Shown: positions 50,027-59,804 of the stretch, piece by piece
Layout of the letters: every line of letters starts with the position of its first letter
Position numbering within the stretch: position 1 is the stretch's first letter
Assembly (NCBI GenBank): GCA_041447175.1
Contig: CP166960.1
Location: forward strand, 2,062,519-2,126,518
DNA from: Candidatus Bathyarchaeia archaeon
GTDB lineage: Archaea; Thermoproteota; Bathyarchaeia; Bathyarchaeales; Bathycorpusculaceae
Direction of reading: 5' to 3'
DNA: 64,000 nt
Made by a program: the position numbers and the translations under genes
The notes under the pieces: generated by a model
Seen by the model: only the letters and a program-made list of their open reading frames with translations
What the model was told of the DNA's origin: nothing
Database searches by the model: none

Positions 50027-52306
50027 TTAAAAACCCCAAAAGCCACCAACAAATGCCTGCCCAAAGGAAACGCCACCATCACCAGAAGGAACTGCTTCAT
50101 GCACCAGAAAACGCAGCCCCCGCGCCTCCACCACCTCCCGCATCATTTGGACAAGCAAGGCGTTGACGGCTGAGCCGCCTGTGAATCCGACATTTCCAAC
50201 CCCCAACTCAACGGCTTTATCTGCAGCCAACGCTCCAAGCCCCCTCGCCAAGTAAACGTGAACGCTAAAAGCCAAGTCCGCCACGGAAAACCTGCGACGG
50301 TTCTGATAGATTTCCGACAGCAGCCCCGTTGTCTCCAGCACTCCGCCACATATTTGGGGAGGCAGTTTCAGGACATCTTTGCCGTTGACGGCTGCAGATT
50401 CGAGTTTCATTGCTGCTTCACCTTCGTAGGTGCGTTCGTAGCATATGCCAAGTATTGCGGATGCAGCGTCAAGGATTCTGCCGACGCTGGTGGTTTGGGG
50501 GATGTTTTGGGGTTTTTGAAGTTGGGTGAGGAGCAGTTCGGCTTCGGTTCGTCCATGGGGTAGGTGCACTGTGTTTTCTGTGAGCCACTGGGTTATGTCC
50601 ATTGTTTTGTTTAGAACTGCGGCGGCTATGCGCAGGGGATACCGCGTGGACACGTCTCCACCCAGAAGGGGCTGCGGCTCCAGATGCCCCACCCGCCTAA
50701 AACCCTTCGATGTGTCACTGCAGTGGAGGATTTCGCCGCCCCAAGCCCCACCATCAGCGCCATAACCGTAACCATCACAGGCAACCCCCACAACCTCACC
50801 GACACCGTGCTCAGCCATCAACGCGGCAACATGCGCATGGTGATGCTGCACCCTAACCAGACTCCAACCGTTTTGTTCAGCGAGTTCCTGCGCGAGGTGG
50901 GTGGTGGTGAATTTGGGGTGTAAATCGCAGGCGACGGCGTCGATTTTGCTGTTGGTAAGCCGAATAAGGTGCGAGGTGGCTTCTTTGAGGAAACCGCGGG
51001 TTTCCAAGTTTTCCATATCACCAATATGCTGGCTGAGGAAGGCTTTGTTTCCGTTGAGAACGCAGCTGGTGTTGTTAAGTTCCCCGCCCAAAGCGACCAC
51101 ACAATGTTTTGCTTTTTGTTTGAGCATGATGGGGGCGGGTGCGTATCCGCGGCTTCGGCGAATGAACACGTTGCGGGCGCCGTGGACGCGGGTAACGCTG
51201 TCGTCGCATCGGTGAGCTATTTTGCGGTTATGAAACAGAAAATAATCCACCGTGCCGCCTAAGACGTTTAGGGCGTGGGTGTTGTTGTTGATTATGGGTT
51301 GGCTGGTGGGGTTGGCGCTGGTCATCACGAAGGCGGCGTCGGGAACTTGGTCGAAGAGCATGTAGTGCATGGCGCTGTATGGCAGCATGACGCCTACGTT
51401 GTGCAAGTCGGGCGCAATCAGCGGCGAAAGAGTGTATGAGGCGGCTTTGTTGAGTAGAACGATTGGGTGTGCGGGTGAGGTAAGCAGTTCTTGTTCCTTC
51501 GGGTTAACTTCGGCGAACCCGCCGATGGCATCTATGCTGCGAGCCATCAGGGCAAACGGCTTAGCCAGACGGTGCTTCGAGGCTCGAAGCCTAACCAGCG
51601 GCTCCTCCCTGACAGCGGATGCGGCAATGTGAAAGCCCCCATAGCCCTTCACCGCGACGATTTTGCCCTCCGACAGCAGCCGCCCCGCTTCCCGCACAGG
51701 GTCATCTACATCTACGGGTTCGCCGCGGTTTGTGGTCAGGTAGGCTTTGGGTCCGCAGGTGGGGCAAGCCACGGTTTGTGCGTGAAAACGCCGATTTAAT
51801 GGGTCACGGTACTCTCGGGCACATAAGCCGCAGAGGGGGAACTCTTGCATGGTGGTGTTTTTGCGGTCGTAGGGCAAGCGTTCGATGATGGTGAAGCGGG
51901 GTCCACAGTTGGTGCAGGTGATGAAGAAGTAGTCAAAGCGGGGGTCGTTTGGGTCACGCAGTTCACGTAGGCAGTCGTTGCAGATGGCGCTGTCAGGCGG
52001 AATCACCGAACCCGAATGTTCCAACGCCTCCGAGCTACGGATAATTGTGAAGGTTTCGTACTCGTTTTTGCCCGTGAGAGCTGCTTTTTGGATTTCGTAA
52101 ATTTGAGCCAGCGGTGGCTTCTGCTTCTGTAAATCACGCAAAAAACCCGCGGCAGCTTCCTCTGTCCCTTCAAGATGGATTTCTACGCCAGCGTCCCCGC
52201 GGTTGCGCACGTACCCTGTCAGCCCGTTTTTGACGGCGATGCGGTACACGAACGGGCGAAATCCCACACCTTGAACAATACCCTTAACGTTGACTTTTAG
52301 ACGCAA
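50027..52306 (-). CDS. hypF: Carbamoyltransferase HypF
   Basis: 759 residues. Makes the thiocarbamate on HypE from carbamoyl phosphate, the source of the cyanide ligands. Domain order: acylphosphatase (GIVQGVGFRPFVYR), two zinc fingers (CNDCLREL ... CTNCGPRF; CGLCAREY ... CPTCGPKA), a YrdC-like domain (KGYGGFHIAASA) and a Kae1-like carbamoyltransferase (HHHAHVAALMAEHGVGEV, ACDGYGYGADGGAWGGE). Full length. The carbamoyl phosphate would come from CarAB, coded at the left end of the window. Confidence 0.97.
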   Translation of the reverse strand: MRLKVNVKGIVQGVGFRPFVYRIAVKNGLTGYVRNRGDAGVEIHLEGTEEAAAGFLRDLQKQKPPLAQIYEIQKAALTGKNEYETFTIIRSSEALEHSGSVIPPDSAICNDCLRELRDPNDPRFDYFFITCTNCGPRFTIIERLPYDRKNTTMQEFPLCGLCAREYRDPLNRRFHAQTVACPTCGPKAYLTTNRGEPVDVDDPVREAGRLLSEGKIVAVKGYGGFHIAASAVREEPLVRLRASKHRLAKPFALMARSIDAIGGFAEVNPKEQELLTSPAHPIVLLNKAASYTLSPLIAPDLHNVGVMLPYSAMHYMLFDQVPDAAFVMTSANPTSQPIINNNTHALNVLGGTVDYFLFHNRKIAHRCDDSVTRVHGARNVFIRRSRGYAPAPIMLKQKAKHCVVALGGELNNTSCVLNGNKAFLSQHIGDMENLETRGFLKEATSHLIRLTNSKIDAVACDLHPKFTTTHLAQELAEQNGWSLVRVQHHHAHVAALMAEHGVGEVVGVACDGYGYGADGGAWGGEILHCSDTSKGFRRVGHLEPQPLLGGDVSTRYPLRIAAAVLNKTMDITQWLTENTVHLPHGRTEAELLLTQLQKPQNIPQTTSVGRILDAASAILGICYERTYEGEAAMKLESAAVNGKDVLKLPPQICGGVLETTGLLSEIYQNRRRFSVADLAFSVHVYLARGLGALAADKAVELGVGNVGFTGGSAVNALLVQMMREVVEARGLRFLVHEAVPSGDGGVSFGQAFVGGFWGF

Positions 52307-52361
52307 CCCTGGACACTTCTATGCGTTAAAAGTAGAAAAAGTGAATTCATATAGATTGTGA

Positions 52362-54014
52362 CTAATTGGATGATAACTGTTCATCGCGCAGGCGTCGCCG
52401 CAACACTTTTCCCGCAGAGCTCAAAGGCAACTCTTTGCGGAACTCCAATTCGCGAACCGCTTTGTAGGGGGCGACTTTGCCGTTGACAAAAGCTGTCAGT
52501 TCTTGCGCCGAAACAGAAGCGCCATCCTTAAGCACCACAAAGGCTTTGGGAATCTCGCCTACGCCTGATACAGGTTTACCGACAACGGCACAGAGCTTCA
52601 CTGTGGGGTGCTCGTAGAGAACGTCTTCGATTTCGCGGGGGTAGACGCTGTAGTCTTTGTATTTGATGAGGTCTTTTTTGCGGTCGGTTATGTAGAAGTA
52701 GCCTTCGCTGTCCATGCGGGCGATGTCGCCGGTGAGAAGCCAGCCGTCGCGCAGAACCATAGCGGTTTCGTCGGGTTGCCGCCAATACCCCTTCATGACC
52801 TGCGGTCCTTTGACGGTAAGCTCGCCCACTTCGTCTGCCCCAAGAGCGTTTGCGCCCGTTACAAGGTCCACGATTTTGGCGTCTGTTCCGGGTAAGGGTA
52901 ACCCGATGGAGCCTACGCGCACGGTTTTCATGGTCTTATCCACTGGGTTACAGTGAGTAACTGGGGAAGCCTCGGATAAGCCGTAGCCCTCCGCCAGCAA
53001 GCCGCCTGTGATTTGCATGAAGGTTTTCTGGACTTGGGGTGGGAGCGGCGAGGCACCGGAGATACAGACACGAATTGAAGTCAGGTCGTATTTGCTTAGT
53101 TCAGGATTAGCCAAAAGAATGGAGTACATGGTTGGGGAGCCACAGTAAACACTGATTTTTTGCTGCTGAATGGTTTGCAGCACAGTGACAGGGTCAAATT
53201 TGGGCATCAGAACCACTGTGGAGGCAAGGCTTATGGGGACGTTAAGGCTGGTGGTCATGCCGTAAATGTGGAACAGAGGAAGCGCCGCCAAAAAAACGTC
53301 GGATTCAGCGCCGTTTATCCAGCTGGCAAAAGCCACTGCGTTGGCAACGAGGTTTTGGTGGGTCAGCATGGCTGCCTTTGCGGTGCCCGTGGTTCCGCCA
53401 GTGTACTGCAGCGCCGCCAAATCCACTGTGGGGTCAAGGGCGATTTTGGGGGGTTGGTTGCTGGTTTTGAGAAAATCTTGGAAAAGTATTACGTTTGGGT
53501 TGTGCCCTTGAAGCTGTATGGACGCGGGTGTCAGGGCGTATTCGCTTGGGCTTGTAATGATGGCACGTTTCAGGAGGGTTTTCTGCCAAACCGCCTCCAC
53601 CACTGGAAGAAGCGAATCCAACAAAACCACGGTCTGGGCTTGGGAGTCAGCCAGTTGATGCTCGACTTCACGTTCCCGATGCAAGGGGCTAATTGCCGTC
53701 AGAACCGCGCCTGCCTTGAGGACCCCATAGTAAGCAATTACGAACTGGGGAATGTTGGGCAAAAAGAGGGCTACACAGTCACCCTTCCTAACTCCCGAAG
53801 CTTCCAGCGCCGCGGCAAACTGGTCAGAAAGCAAGTTCAGTTTTTGATAGCTGATTTTGCGGTTAAGATACGAGATGGCGGTGTTTTCAGGGTGAGCTTT
53901 TGCAGTTTGGTTTAGAAGTTCGAACAGGGGGACCTGAGGGAAAGTTAAGGTTTTTGGGACATTTTGAGGCCATTTTTTAAACCAAGACTTGTTTTCTTTA
54001 GTAATAGCAAACAC
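52362..54014 (-). CDS. AMP-forming acyl-CoA synthetase
   Basis: 550 residues of the ANL superfamily. The phosphate loop is YTGGTTGTAKAAMLTHQN; further motifs are GYGLSEASPVTH, GWLLTGDIARMDSEGYFYI and DRKKDLIKYKDYSVYPREIE; the catalytic lysine lies in LPLSSAGKVLRRRLRDEQ. This resembles long-chain or aryl fatty acid-CoA ligases. The acyl substrate is not decidable. No beta-oxidation genes are adjacent. Confidence 0.88.
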   Translation of the reverse strand: MFAITKENKSWFKKWPQNVPKTLTFPQVPLFELLNQTAKAHPENTAISYLNRKISYQKLNLLSDQFAAALEASGVRKGDCVALFLPNIPQFVIAYYGVLKAGAVLTAISPLHREREVEHQLADSQAQTVVLLDSLLPVVEAVWQKTLLKRAIITSPSEYALTPASIQLQGHNPNVILFQDFLKTSNQPPKIALDPTVDLAALQYTGGTTGTAKAAMLTHQNLVANAVAFASWINGAESDVFLAALPLFHIYGMTTSLNVPISLASTVVLMPKFDPVTVLQTIQQQKISVYCGSPTMYSILLANPELSKYDLTSIRVCISGASPLPPQVQKTFMQITGGLLAEGYGLSEASPVTHCNPVDKTMKTVRVGSIGLPLPGTDAKIVDLVTGANALGADEVGELTVKGPQVMKGYWRQPDETAMVLRDGWLLTGDIARMDSEGYFYITDRKKDLIKYKDYSVYPREIEDVLYEHPTVKLCAVVGKPVSGVGEIPKAFVVLKDGASVSAQELTAFVNGKVAPYKAVRELEFRKELPLSSAGKVLRRRLRDEQLSSN

Positions 54015-54159
54015 ATCCGCGCGTTTGTCAGTACAAAGATGTGATGTTTTTTAAACTTGCCTTAGGCTGTGGCACCGAAAAAATGGGTCTTGCTGCAAAA
54101 GTAGAAGAAACAAAAACGAAAAGGTAGAGAGGGAAGGGGTAGGCTCAGAGATAGCTGAG

Positions 54160-55572
54160 CTACTTCTTGTTTGTGAGGTATTCGTGCATTGCTTGTGCTG
54201 CGCGTTTACCTGCACCCATGGCGCTGATGACTGTGGCTGCACCTGTGGCGACGTCTCCGCCTGCATACACTCCGTCAAGGCTGCTTTTGCCGACTTCGTC
54301 AACGCAGATGGTTCCGCGCTTGGGGTCACTTACCAAGCCTTCGGTTGTGCGTCCGATGATGGGGTTAGGTGTTTGTCCGATGGCGATGATGACTGTGTCG
54401 ACGTCCATGGTGAACTCGCTGCCAGGGATTGTTTTGACTCCGCGTCTGCCTCTGGCGTCGGGTTCGGTGAGTTCCATGCAGATGCATTTCATGGCTTTGA
54501 CCCAGCCGCGTTCGTTGCCGATGAACTCTAGGGGCGCTGCGAGGAACTTGCAGACTAAGCCTTCTTCTTCAGCGTTTTCGATTTCTTCGTGTCGTGCGGG
54601 TAGCTCATCGCGTGAACGACGGTAGACCAAGCAGACTTCTGCGCCTAAGCGCATGCTGCATCTGGCGCAGTCCATGGCTACGTTTCCGCCTCCGATGACA
54701 ACAACGTGTTTGCCGATGCGGATTGGGGTGTCGTAGTCGGGGAATGCGAAGGCTTTCATGAGGTTAACGCGAATGAGGAACTCGTTGGCACTGTAGACGC
54801 CGCCGAGGTTTTCGCCGGGGCACCCAGTGAATTGGGGTAAGCCTGCACCACTGCCGATGAACACTGCGTCGTATCCGCCTTCTTTCATAAGTTCAGGGAT
54901 GGTGTGGGTTCTGCCGATGAGGTTGCCTAAGCGAAGCTCGACACCGAGTTTTTGGACGTAGTTGACTTCGTTTTGGACAATGGCTTTGGGTAAACGGAAC
55001 TCGGGAATGCCGTAAGAAAGCACACCGCCGCCCACATGGAGGGCTTCGAACTGGGTGACTTCGTGTCCGCGCTTGACAAGGTCAGCTGCAACGGTGAGTC
55101 CTGCGGGTCCAGCGCCGATTACTGCAACTTTTTTGCCTGTTGGCTCGGGTTTAGGTGGAAGCTGAAAACCGTTGTCGCGTTCCCAGTCTGCGAGGAATCG
55201 TTCTAAGCGTCCAATGCTGATTGGGTCACCCATTTTGCCGACGACACATTTGCTTTGGCACTGGGATTCTTGAGGGCAGACACGTCCGCAGACTGCAGGC
55301 AGAGCATTCTTGGTTTTGATGGTGGCGATGCCTTCGGCGTACTTCTTTTCTTTGATGCATTTGATGAATTCGGGAATTGGGACACCTACGGGGCAGCCAG
55401 TTACGCACTGAGGCTTTGGACAGGTCAGGCATCGGCTGGCTTCTTCTAAGGCTTCTTCTTCGGTGTAACCTAAAGCTACTTCCTTGAAGTTTTTCGCGCG
55501 CACTTTAGGCTCTTGTTTACGCATATCTACAGCTTGTTTCTTGAGTTTAGGTTTAGGCTTTGTTTCTGCCAC
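54160..55572 (-). CDS. NADPH-dependent oxidoreductase, NfnB/GltD-like flavoprotein
   Basis: About 470 residues. An N-terminal Fe-S region (ASRCLTCPKPQCVTGCPVGVPIPEFI) precedes two Rossmann folds: FAD (KVAVIGAGPAGLTVAADLVKRG) and NADPH (HVVVIGGGNVAMDCARC), and GVYAGGDVATGAATVISAMGAG. This is the pattern of glutamate-synthase small chains, SudA and NfnB. GTG 55572 with GGAGG 8 bases upstream is preferred over 55587. It overlaps the partner gene by 20 bases. In the Nfn complex this subunit couples NADPH to ferredoxin and NADH. Confidence 0.9.
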   Translation of the reverse strand: MAETKPKPKLKKQAVDMRKQEPKVRAKNFKEVALGYTEEEALEEASRCLTCPKPQCVTGCPVGVPIPEFIKCIKEKKYAEGIATIKTKNALPAVCGRVCPQESQCQSKCVVGKMGDPISIGRLERFLADWERDNGFQLPPKPEPTGKKVAVIGAGPAGLTVAADLVKRGHEVTQFEALHVGGGVLSYGIPEFRLPKAIVQNEVNYVQKLGVELRLGNLIGRTHTIPELMKEGGYDAVFIGSGAGLPQFTGCPGENLGGVYSANEFLIRVNLMKAFAFPDYDTPIRIGKHVVVIGGGNVAMDCARCSMRLGAEVCLVYRRSRDELPARHEEIENAEEEGLVCKFLAAPLEFIGNERGWVKAMKCICMELTEPDARGRRGVKTIPGSEFTMDVDTVIIAIGQTPNPIIGRTTEGLVSDPKRGTICVDEVGKSSLDGVYAGGDVATGAATVISAMGAGKRAAQAMHEYLTNKK

Positions 55573-56398
55573 ACTTACAACCTCCACTTGTTTCCCATAC
55601 GAGTGAACTTAAACGCTCTTCTGGAAGCATTTGACGCTGGCGCTGAATCAGTTCCTCAAAGTCCGTCAGGTGACCGTCGAATTCTGGTCCGTCGACACAG
55701 CCAAACAGCATCTTTCCGCCGACTGTAACACGGCAGACGCCACACATGCCCATGCCGTCAATCATGACGGGGGTTAGGGTGATGATTGTGGGTATGCCGT
55801 AGGGTTTGGTTATTTCGCTGACATCACGCATCATAACCACGGGTCCCATGACGACGCAGCGGTCAAACTTTTCTTTCTCCAAAAGCTCCTTGAGGAAGTC
55901 TAAGCCTTTATAGCCGTACGAGCCGTCGTCTGTGGCTACGTAGACTTCGTCGCTGAGTTCTCGGGCTTCTTTCTCCAGAATCATTGCTTCTTTGATTCTG
56001 GCGCCTAAAACGGTGGTGACGTGGTTACCAGCTTCTTTCATGGCTTTAATCTGCAAGATTATGGGGGCAATCATGATGCTGCCGCCGACGCAGAGAACCT
56101 TGCCGTACTTTTTGATCTCTGAGGGGTTACCCAAGGGACCAGTTACGTTCAGCAGACAGTCGCCTTCGTTGTAGCAGCCAAGTTCCTTGGTTGTTTTGCC
56201 GACTTCGTGGAAAGCAAACGAAACCGTGCCCTTCTGGGTGTCGTAACCACAGATGGTTAAGGGTATACGTTCACCTTTCTCGTGGGGAACCACAATGATG
56301 AATTGTCCCGCTTGAGCTTTAGCGGCGATGTCGGGTGCTTCAACTTCGAACAGAGTTTCTTTGTAGGAAAGGGTTTTTTTGGTTACTATTTTGTACGT
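55553..56398 (-). CDS. FAD/NAD-binding [2Fe-2S] subunit, NfnA/SudB-like, apparent ACG start
   Basis: 281 residues from the codon at 56398. FAD part: EVEAPDIAAKAQAGQFIIVV, HEKGERIPLTI; NAD part: CVGGSIMIAPIILQIKA; C-terminal [2Fe-2S] cysteines in MCGVCRVTVGGKMLFGC. Relatives usually begin Met-Tyr-Lys-Ile-Val. Here the frame reads ACG-TAC-AAA-ATA-GTA at that point, with GGAGG 10 bases upstream, and there is no ATG, GTG or TTG until GTG 56293, which would remove the first 35 residues of the conserved domain. Either ACG initiates or a T was changed to C. Confidence 0.85.
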   Translation of the reverse strand, partial: TYKIVTKKTLSYKETLFEVEAPDIAAKAQAGQFIIVVPHEKGERIPLTICGYDTQKGTVSFAFHEVGKTTKELGCYNEGDCLLNVTGPLGNPSEIKKYGKVLCVGGSIMIAPIILQIKAMKEAGNHVTTVLGARIKEAMILEKEARELSDEVYVATDDGSYGYKGLDFLKELLEKEKFDRCVVMGPVVMMRDVSEITKPYGIPTIITLTPVMIDGMGMCGVCRVTVGGKMLFGCVDGPEFDGHLTDFEELIQRQRQMLPEERLSSLVWETSGGCKCGRNKA

Positions 56399-57615
56399 TT
56401 TCCTTTCGCCTCCATTTCAATTGCTACAGTACACTGGGGCATCGCAGCAATTTTGTTGTAGAAAGCTTCAAAGTGAGGTTTGAATTGATTCTCGCATCTT
56501 GGTGAGAGTTCAACCATTTCAAAGCGGTCAGAAAGACCCAGCTTCTTGAGCACGTCTTGCAGGACACCAAGTTGGCGCTCTGCTACATCGCGGCCTTCCT
56601 GCAGTTTACAGTCTTCTGCAGCACAGACCACACCCATGACGCCGTCAAATCCTGACCTGAAGGCGTTCACGATGTGCACGGGATCCAAGGATTTAAAGCA
56701 GGGAACCTCCAGCACCATGGCGTTTTTGCCTTTGAGAACACATTCAGGGTCATCTAAACCTGAATATTCAGACCATTGACAACTAAAGACCAAAACTGCG
56801 GGAGCATTTTTCTGCTCTTTCAGTTTGGTTATGGCGCATCCGTAACGGTCCAAGACATTGTTGAATTCAAAACCTTTCACTTGGATGGCGTCATGTGGGC
56901 AAACCAGCTGGCAAGCGCCGCAACCCGTGCATTTTTGCGTGTCAATTGTGGGGGTTGCAAACGATTGTGCGGTGATTGCTCCGTATGGGCAGACAAAGAC
57001 GCATTTGTCGCAGCCCACACATTCTTCGGTAACGTAAACTGCTTTTCGGGAATATTTGACAACACGCACTGCGTTTTCGTCATAGCCCAACTGTTGAAGA
57101 ACGGCTTTGCTCAAAAGCAGGCGGCGAGTTTCAATTTTTGTGCCTTCCTTCATGCGGCAAAAGGCGTCTTCACACTGGACAGAAACAATGTTTTTCACGC
57201 CAGAACTTAAGGCGGTGAAAATGAAGTCAGCAGGGATTCTTCCTGCACAGGGTACACGCAGGGGGATATAGTTTGTGACGCTTAAGCCTTGTTCCTTGAG
57301 GATGTCAGCGATTTCGCCAGTGGAGGGCGAGTTTCCGCGGCACATCATAACAAGAGTATCGGCTTGTGCGGTTTTTAATTCGTTGTTAACGTATTCGTTT
57401 AGGTGGTCGTAGTCGTAGTAAGCCATCTCAATGGCAGTTACGGGACATGCGCTGTAGCAAATCCCGCAAACTTGACATTTCTGGTTATCTATTTCCACTT
57501 TGCCAGATTCTTCTTCACGGGTTATGGCTTCAAAAGGACACAGAGAATAGCATACTGCACAACGACTACACAGGTCTTGGTTAATTTTCACGGCAGCGAG
57601 ACACTTTTCACTCAT
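56386..57615 (-). CDS. Ferredoxin protein with two MvhD/FrhD-type domains
   Basis: About 409 residues from ATG 57615 (GAGG upstream); the frame opens at 57630. Order: two 4Fe-4S clusters (CSRCAVCYSLCP, CQVCGICYSACP), MvhD-like domain 1 (VMMCRGNSPSTGEIA, SVQCEDAFCRMKEG), two more clusters (CVGCDKCVFVCP, CTGCGACQLVCP) and MvhD-like domain 2 (VFSCQWSEYSGL, VVCAAEDCKLQEG). MvhD links hydrogenase and heterodisulfide reductase in methanogens. Here it overlaps the NfnA-like gene, so it likely hands electrons to the Nfn-like pair. Confidence 0.85.
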   Translation of the reverse strand: MSEKCLAAVKINQDLCSRCAVCYSLCPFEAITREEESGKVEIDNQKCQVCGICYSACPVTAIEMAYYDYDHLNEYVNNELKTAQADTLVMMCRGNSPSTGEIADILKEQGLSVTNYIPLRVPCAGRIPADFIFTALSSGVKNIVSVQCEDAFCRMKEGTKIETRRLLLSKAVLQQLGYDENAVRVVKYSRKAVYVTEECVGCDKCVFVCPYGAITAQSFATPTIDTQKCTGCGACQLVCPHDAIQVKGFEFNNVLDRYGCAITKLKEQKNAPAVLVFSCQWSEYSGLDDPECVLKGKNAMVLEVPCFKSLDPVHIVNAFRSGFDGVMGVVCAAEDCKLQEGRDVAERQLGVLQDVLKKLGLSDRFEMVELSPRCENQFKPHFEAFYNKIAAMPQCTVAIEMEAKGKRTK

Positions 57616-57857
57616 TTCAGTGAACCTCAATTTTTGGTTTCCCCAGTGCTTTTTTTACACCGTAAGCAGGTCAACCTATGCTTATGAATCCATGATGAGG
57701 GCTGTTGGATGATATAACGTTTACTGTTTAATTTCGGAAATACGAATATAATTTTAGCGGTCACTTACCCGCCAATTGCATCGTTTGTCTTGGTTTTTTT
57801 GCGACATAAAACAAATATAGCATAAGCGGAGGGAAGAAAAGGGGGAAAGGAGTTAAA

Positions 57858-59732
57858 ATGAAAAAAAGCAGCCTCGCTTCTGTATCAACGATAATTTTAC
57901 TCATCTTAATGTGTGTTCCACCAGTTTTTGGTGAAACCATCTTAAGCTTAGAAGACTTTGAGAGCCCTCTAAGAATCGACTCAGACGCCTCGTTAACCAT
58001 AAACGTAGGCGAAAAAGCCACACTCCAAAACGACATCAACATCTATGAAGAAAGCGGAAGGGCACTTGTTCGAATCGTTAACCACGGCGAATTAACAATC
58101 AAAGCAAAAATAAACTGCACTGGCGCAAATCTAACAATACAAAATACAGGAAAACTTACCCTCCAAGACGAAAACATCAACATAACTGACTTGGCTAACC
58201 TGAACGTAGTAAACGAAAGCGAAATGGTCATACGTAACTACCTGTTTGATGTGAATTTTGGGGGAACAGTAACCCTTGACAGCAGCCAAGGAACCTTAAC
58301 TGTGGACAATAGCTACATGGATGCAAGCGGGTCATTCAATGGGCACCTCTCAACAATTGCGGTCACAACTGGAAAAACCACGTGGGTCAATTCAGGAATG
58401 AACTGCGTAGGCGCAAATCTGACAATAAAAAACACAGGAGAGCTAACGTTACGAGATGAGGTAGTCAGCATTTCAGGCTGGGGAAACCTGTCTGTAATAA
58501 ATGAAGGTGAGATGTTTATACATAATCAGACTATCGGCGTTTACGCTGGCTACTGCTACATCACAAACAACGGCAACTTAACCACCGAAGACTGGTATCT
58601 TAAAGACCAAAACGACGGAACAGTCTTCACCAACAACGGCAACGCCAACCTAACACACACAAGCTTCATCGCAAATGGCGCTGCAGGAAAACACATCATT
58701 GTCAACAGAGGCAACCTTCAACTTACCCAATGCCAACTTGACACAAACTATGGAGGGTTAATAAGCCTTGACAGCCGCCAAGGAACCCTAAACGTGGACA
58801 ACAGCATATTGGATTCTAACGGCTCATCCCACGGAAACCAATCTACAATCGAACTAACCACGGGCAAAACCACATGGACCAACACCACCCTGAGCACTCG
58901 AAGTGCCAGCTTAGTCTACTCAGACCACGGAACGGACAGCACAGTACAGAACTGTACGTTCAGCAACATCAGCTATAACGTCCACGGTCAAACCAGCATA
59001 ACCAAAAGCACCCTCACAAACAACAACCTCACCAATCAAGGCAACTTGGCGTTGACCACCTGCACCGTAACCCAAAGAAACACCACCATAGAAAACAGCA
59101 ACCACATGGAAATCGTCAACACCCAATTTGTCAGCGAAGAAACCCTGAACTTTGAAAACTTGGGAACAATAGACTGCGACAACTGGATGCTACAAACAAA
59201 AGCCACTGGAGACGCTCTTTTGACAAACAAAGGCACCATCACATTCATTCAGCCGTTTATTGAAGACACGAGGAGCCAAGAACTGGTCAGTCTAGGAGCG
59301 GCCCCCACAAGTTTTAGTCAGCGGTCAGGCGGAGATATAACTGTCATAAACCAAGGCATCATCCAAACTGCTCAAACAACCCCAAGTGCACCAAGCGCAA
59401 CATCAACAAGCACGCCAACACCCACCGTGACACCGACGAGTACAGCGACGCCAACAATGAGTGCCCCGAGCACAACACCAACCCCGACCAACACGCCCGC
59501 AACCACAAACATGAACCCAACCCCAACACCTACAAACACCCCAACATCACCAAGTAACCCAACACCGTCACCGTACACAACCCCAACAAACACGCCCACG
59601 CCAGCCACAAACACCCAAACCGATGAGTCTCCGCCGTTCGTGTACATAGGCTTAGCATTAGGGGCAGTTTTTGTTCTACTGATTATTGTGGTTGTTTGGA
59701 AAAGAAAGAAAAAGGACGCCCAGAACTCTTGA
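57858..59732 (+). CDS. Secreted beta-solenoid protein with Thr/Pro stalk and C-terminal membrane anchor
   Basis: 624 residues. Signal peptide (~1-26). A long repeat region (~30-510) of parallel beta-helix character with recurring NTGKLTL, NTGELTL, NNGNLTT, NRGNLQL and NQGNLAL units, and two near copies of LDSSQGTLTVDNS / LDSRQGTLNVDNS. Many Asn-x-Thr/Ser sites suggest N-glycosylation. Then a Thr/Pro stalk (~515-590), a membrane helix (YIGLALGAVFVLLIIVVVW) and a basic tail. Role unknown; a surface adhesin or sheath part is plausible. Confidence 0.8.
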   Translation: MKKSSLASVSTIILLILMCVPPVFGETILSLEDFESPLRIDSDASLTINVGEKATLQNDINIYEESGRALVRIVNHGELTIKAKINCTGANLTIQNTGKLTLQDENINITDLANLNVVNESEMVIRNYLFDVNFGGTVTLDSSQGTLTVDNSYMDASGSFNGHLSTIAVTTGKTTWVNSGMNCVGANLTIKNTGELTLRDEVVSISGWGNLSVINEGEMFIHNQTIGVYAGYCYITNNGNLTTEDWYLKDQNDGTVFTNNGNANLTHTSFIANGAAGKHIIVNRGNLQLTQCQLDTNYGGLISLDSRQGTLNVDNSILDSNGSSHGNQSTIELTTGKTTWTNTTLSTRSASLVYSDHGTDSTVQNCTFSNISYNVHGQTSITKSTLTNNNLTNQGNLALTTCTVTQRNTTIENSNHMEIVNTQFVSEETLNFENLGTIDCDNWMLQTKATGDALLTNKGTITFIQPFIEDTRSQELVSLGAAPTSFSQRSGGDITVINQGIIQTAQTTPSAPSATSTSTPTPTVTPTSTATPTMSAPSTTPTPTNTPATTNMNPTPTPTNTPTSPSNPTPSPYTTPTNTPTPATNTQTDESPPFVYIGLALGAVFVLLIIVVVWKRKKKDAQNS

Positions 59733-59775
59733 GCTGCCTCGCCAAAACTAACGGCAGCAGCCACAGGTGTTAGGC

Positions 59776-59804
59776 AAAAGGAAGAGTTTCCTTTTTTATT
59801 TTCT
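59776..59804. terminator. Bidirectional hairpin terminator
   Basis: AAAGGAA-GAG-TTTCCTTT is followed by TTTATTTT on the plus strand. It lies between the convergent surface-protein and thioredoxin-reductase genes, whose ends it touches. Confidence 0.55.

Noticed and set aside
53160-53915. Plus-strand open frame of 251 codons opposite the acyl-CoA synthetase
   Set aside because: The synthetase motifs are intact on the minus strand and the plus frame lacks a ribosome site and any domain pattern.
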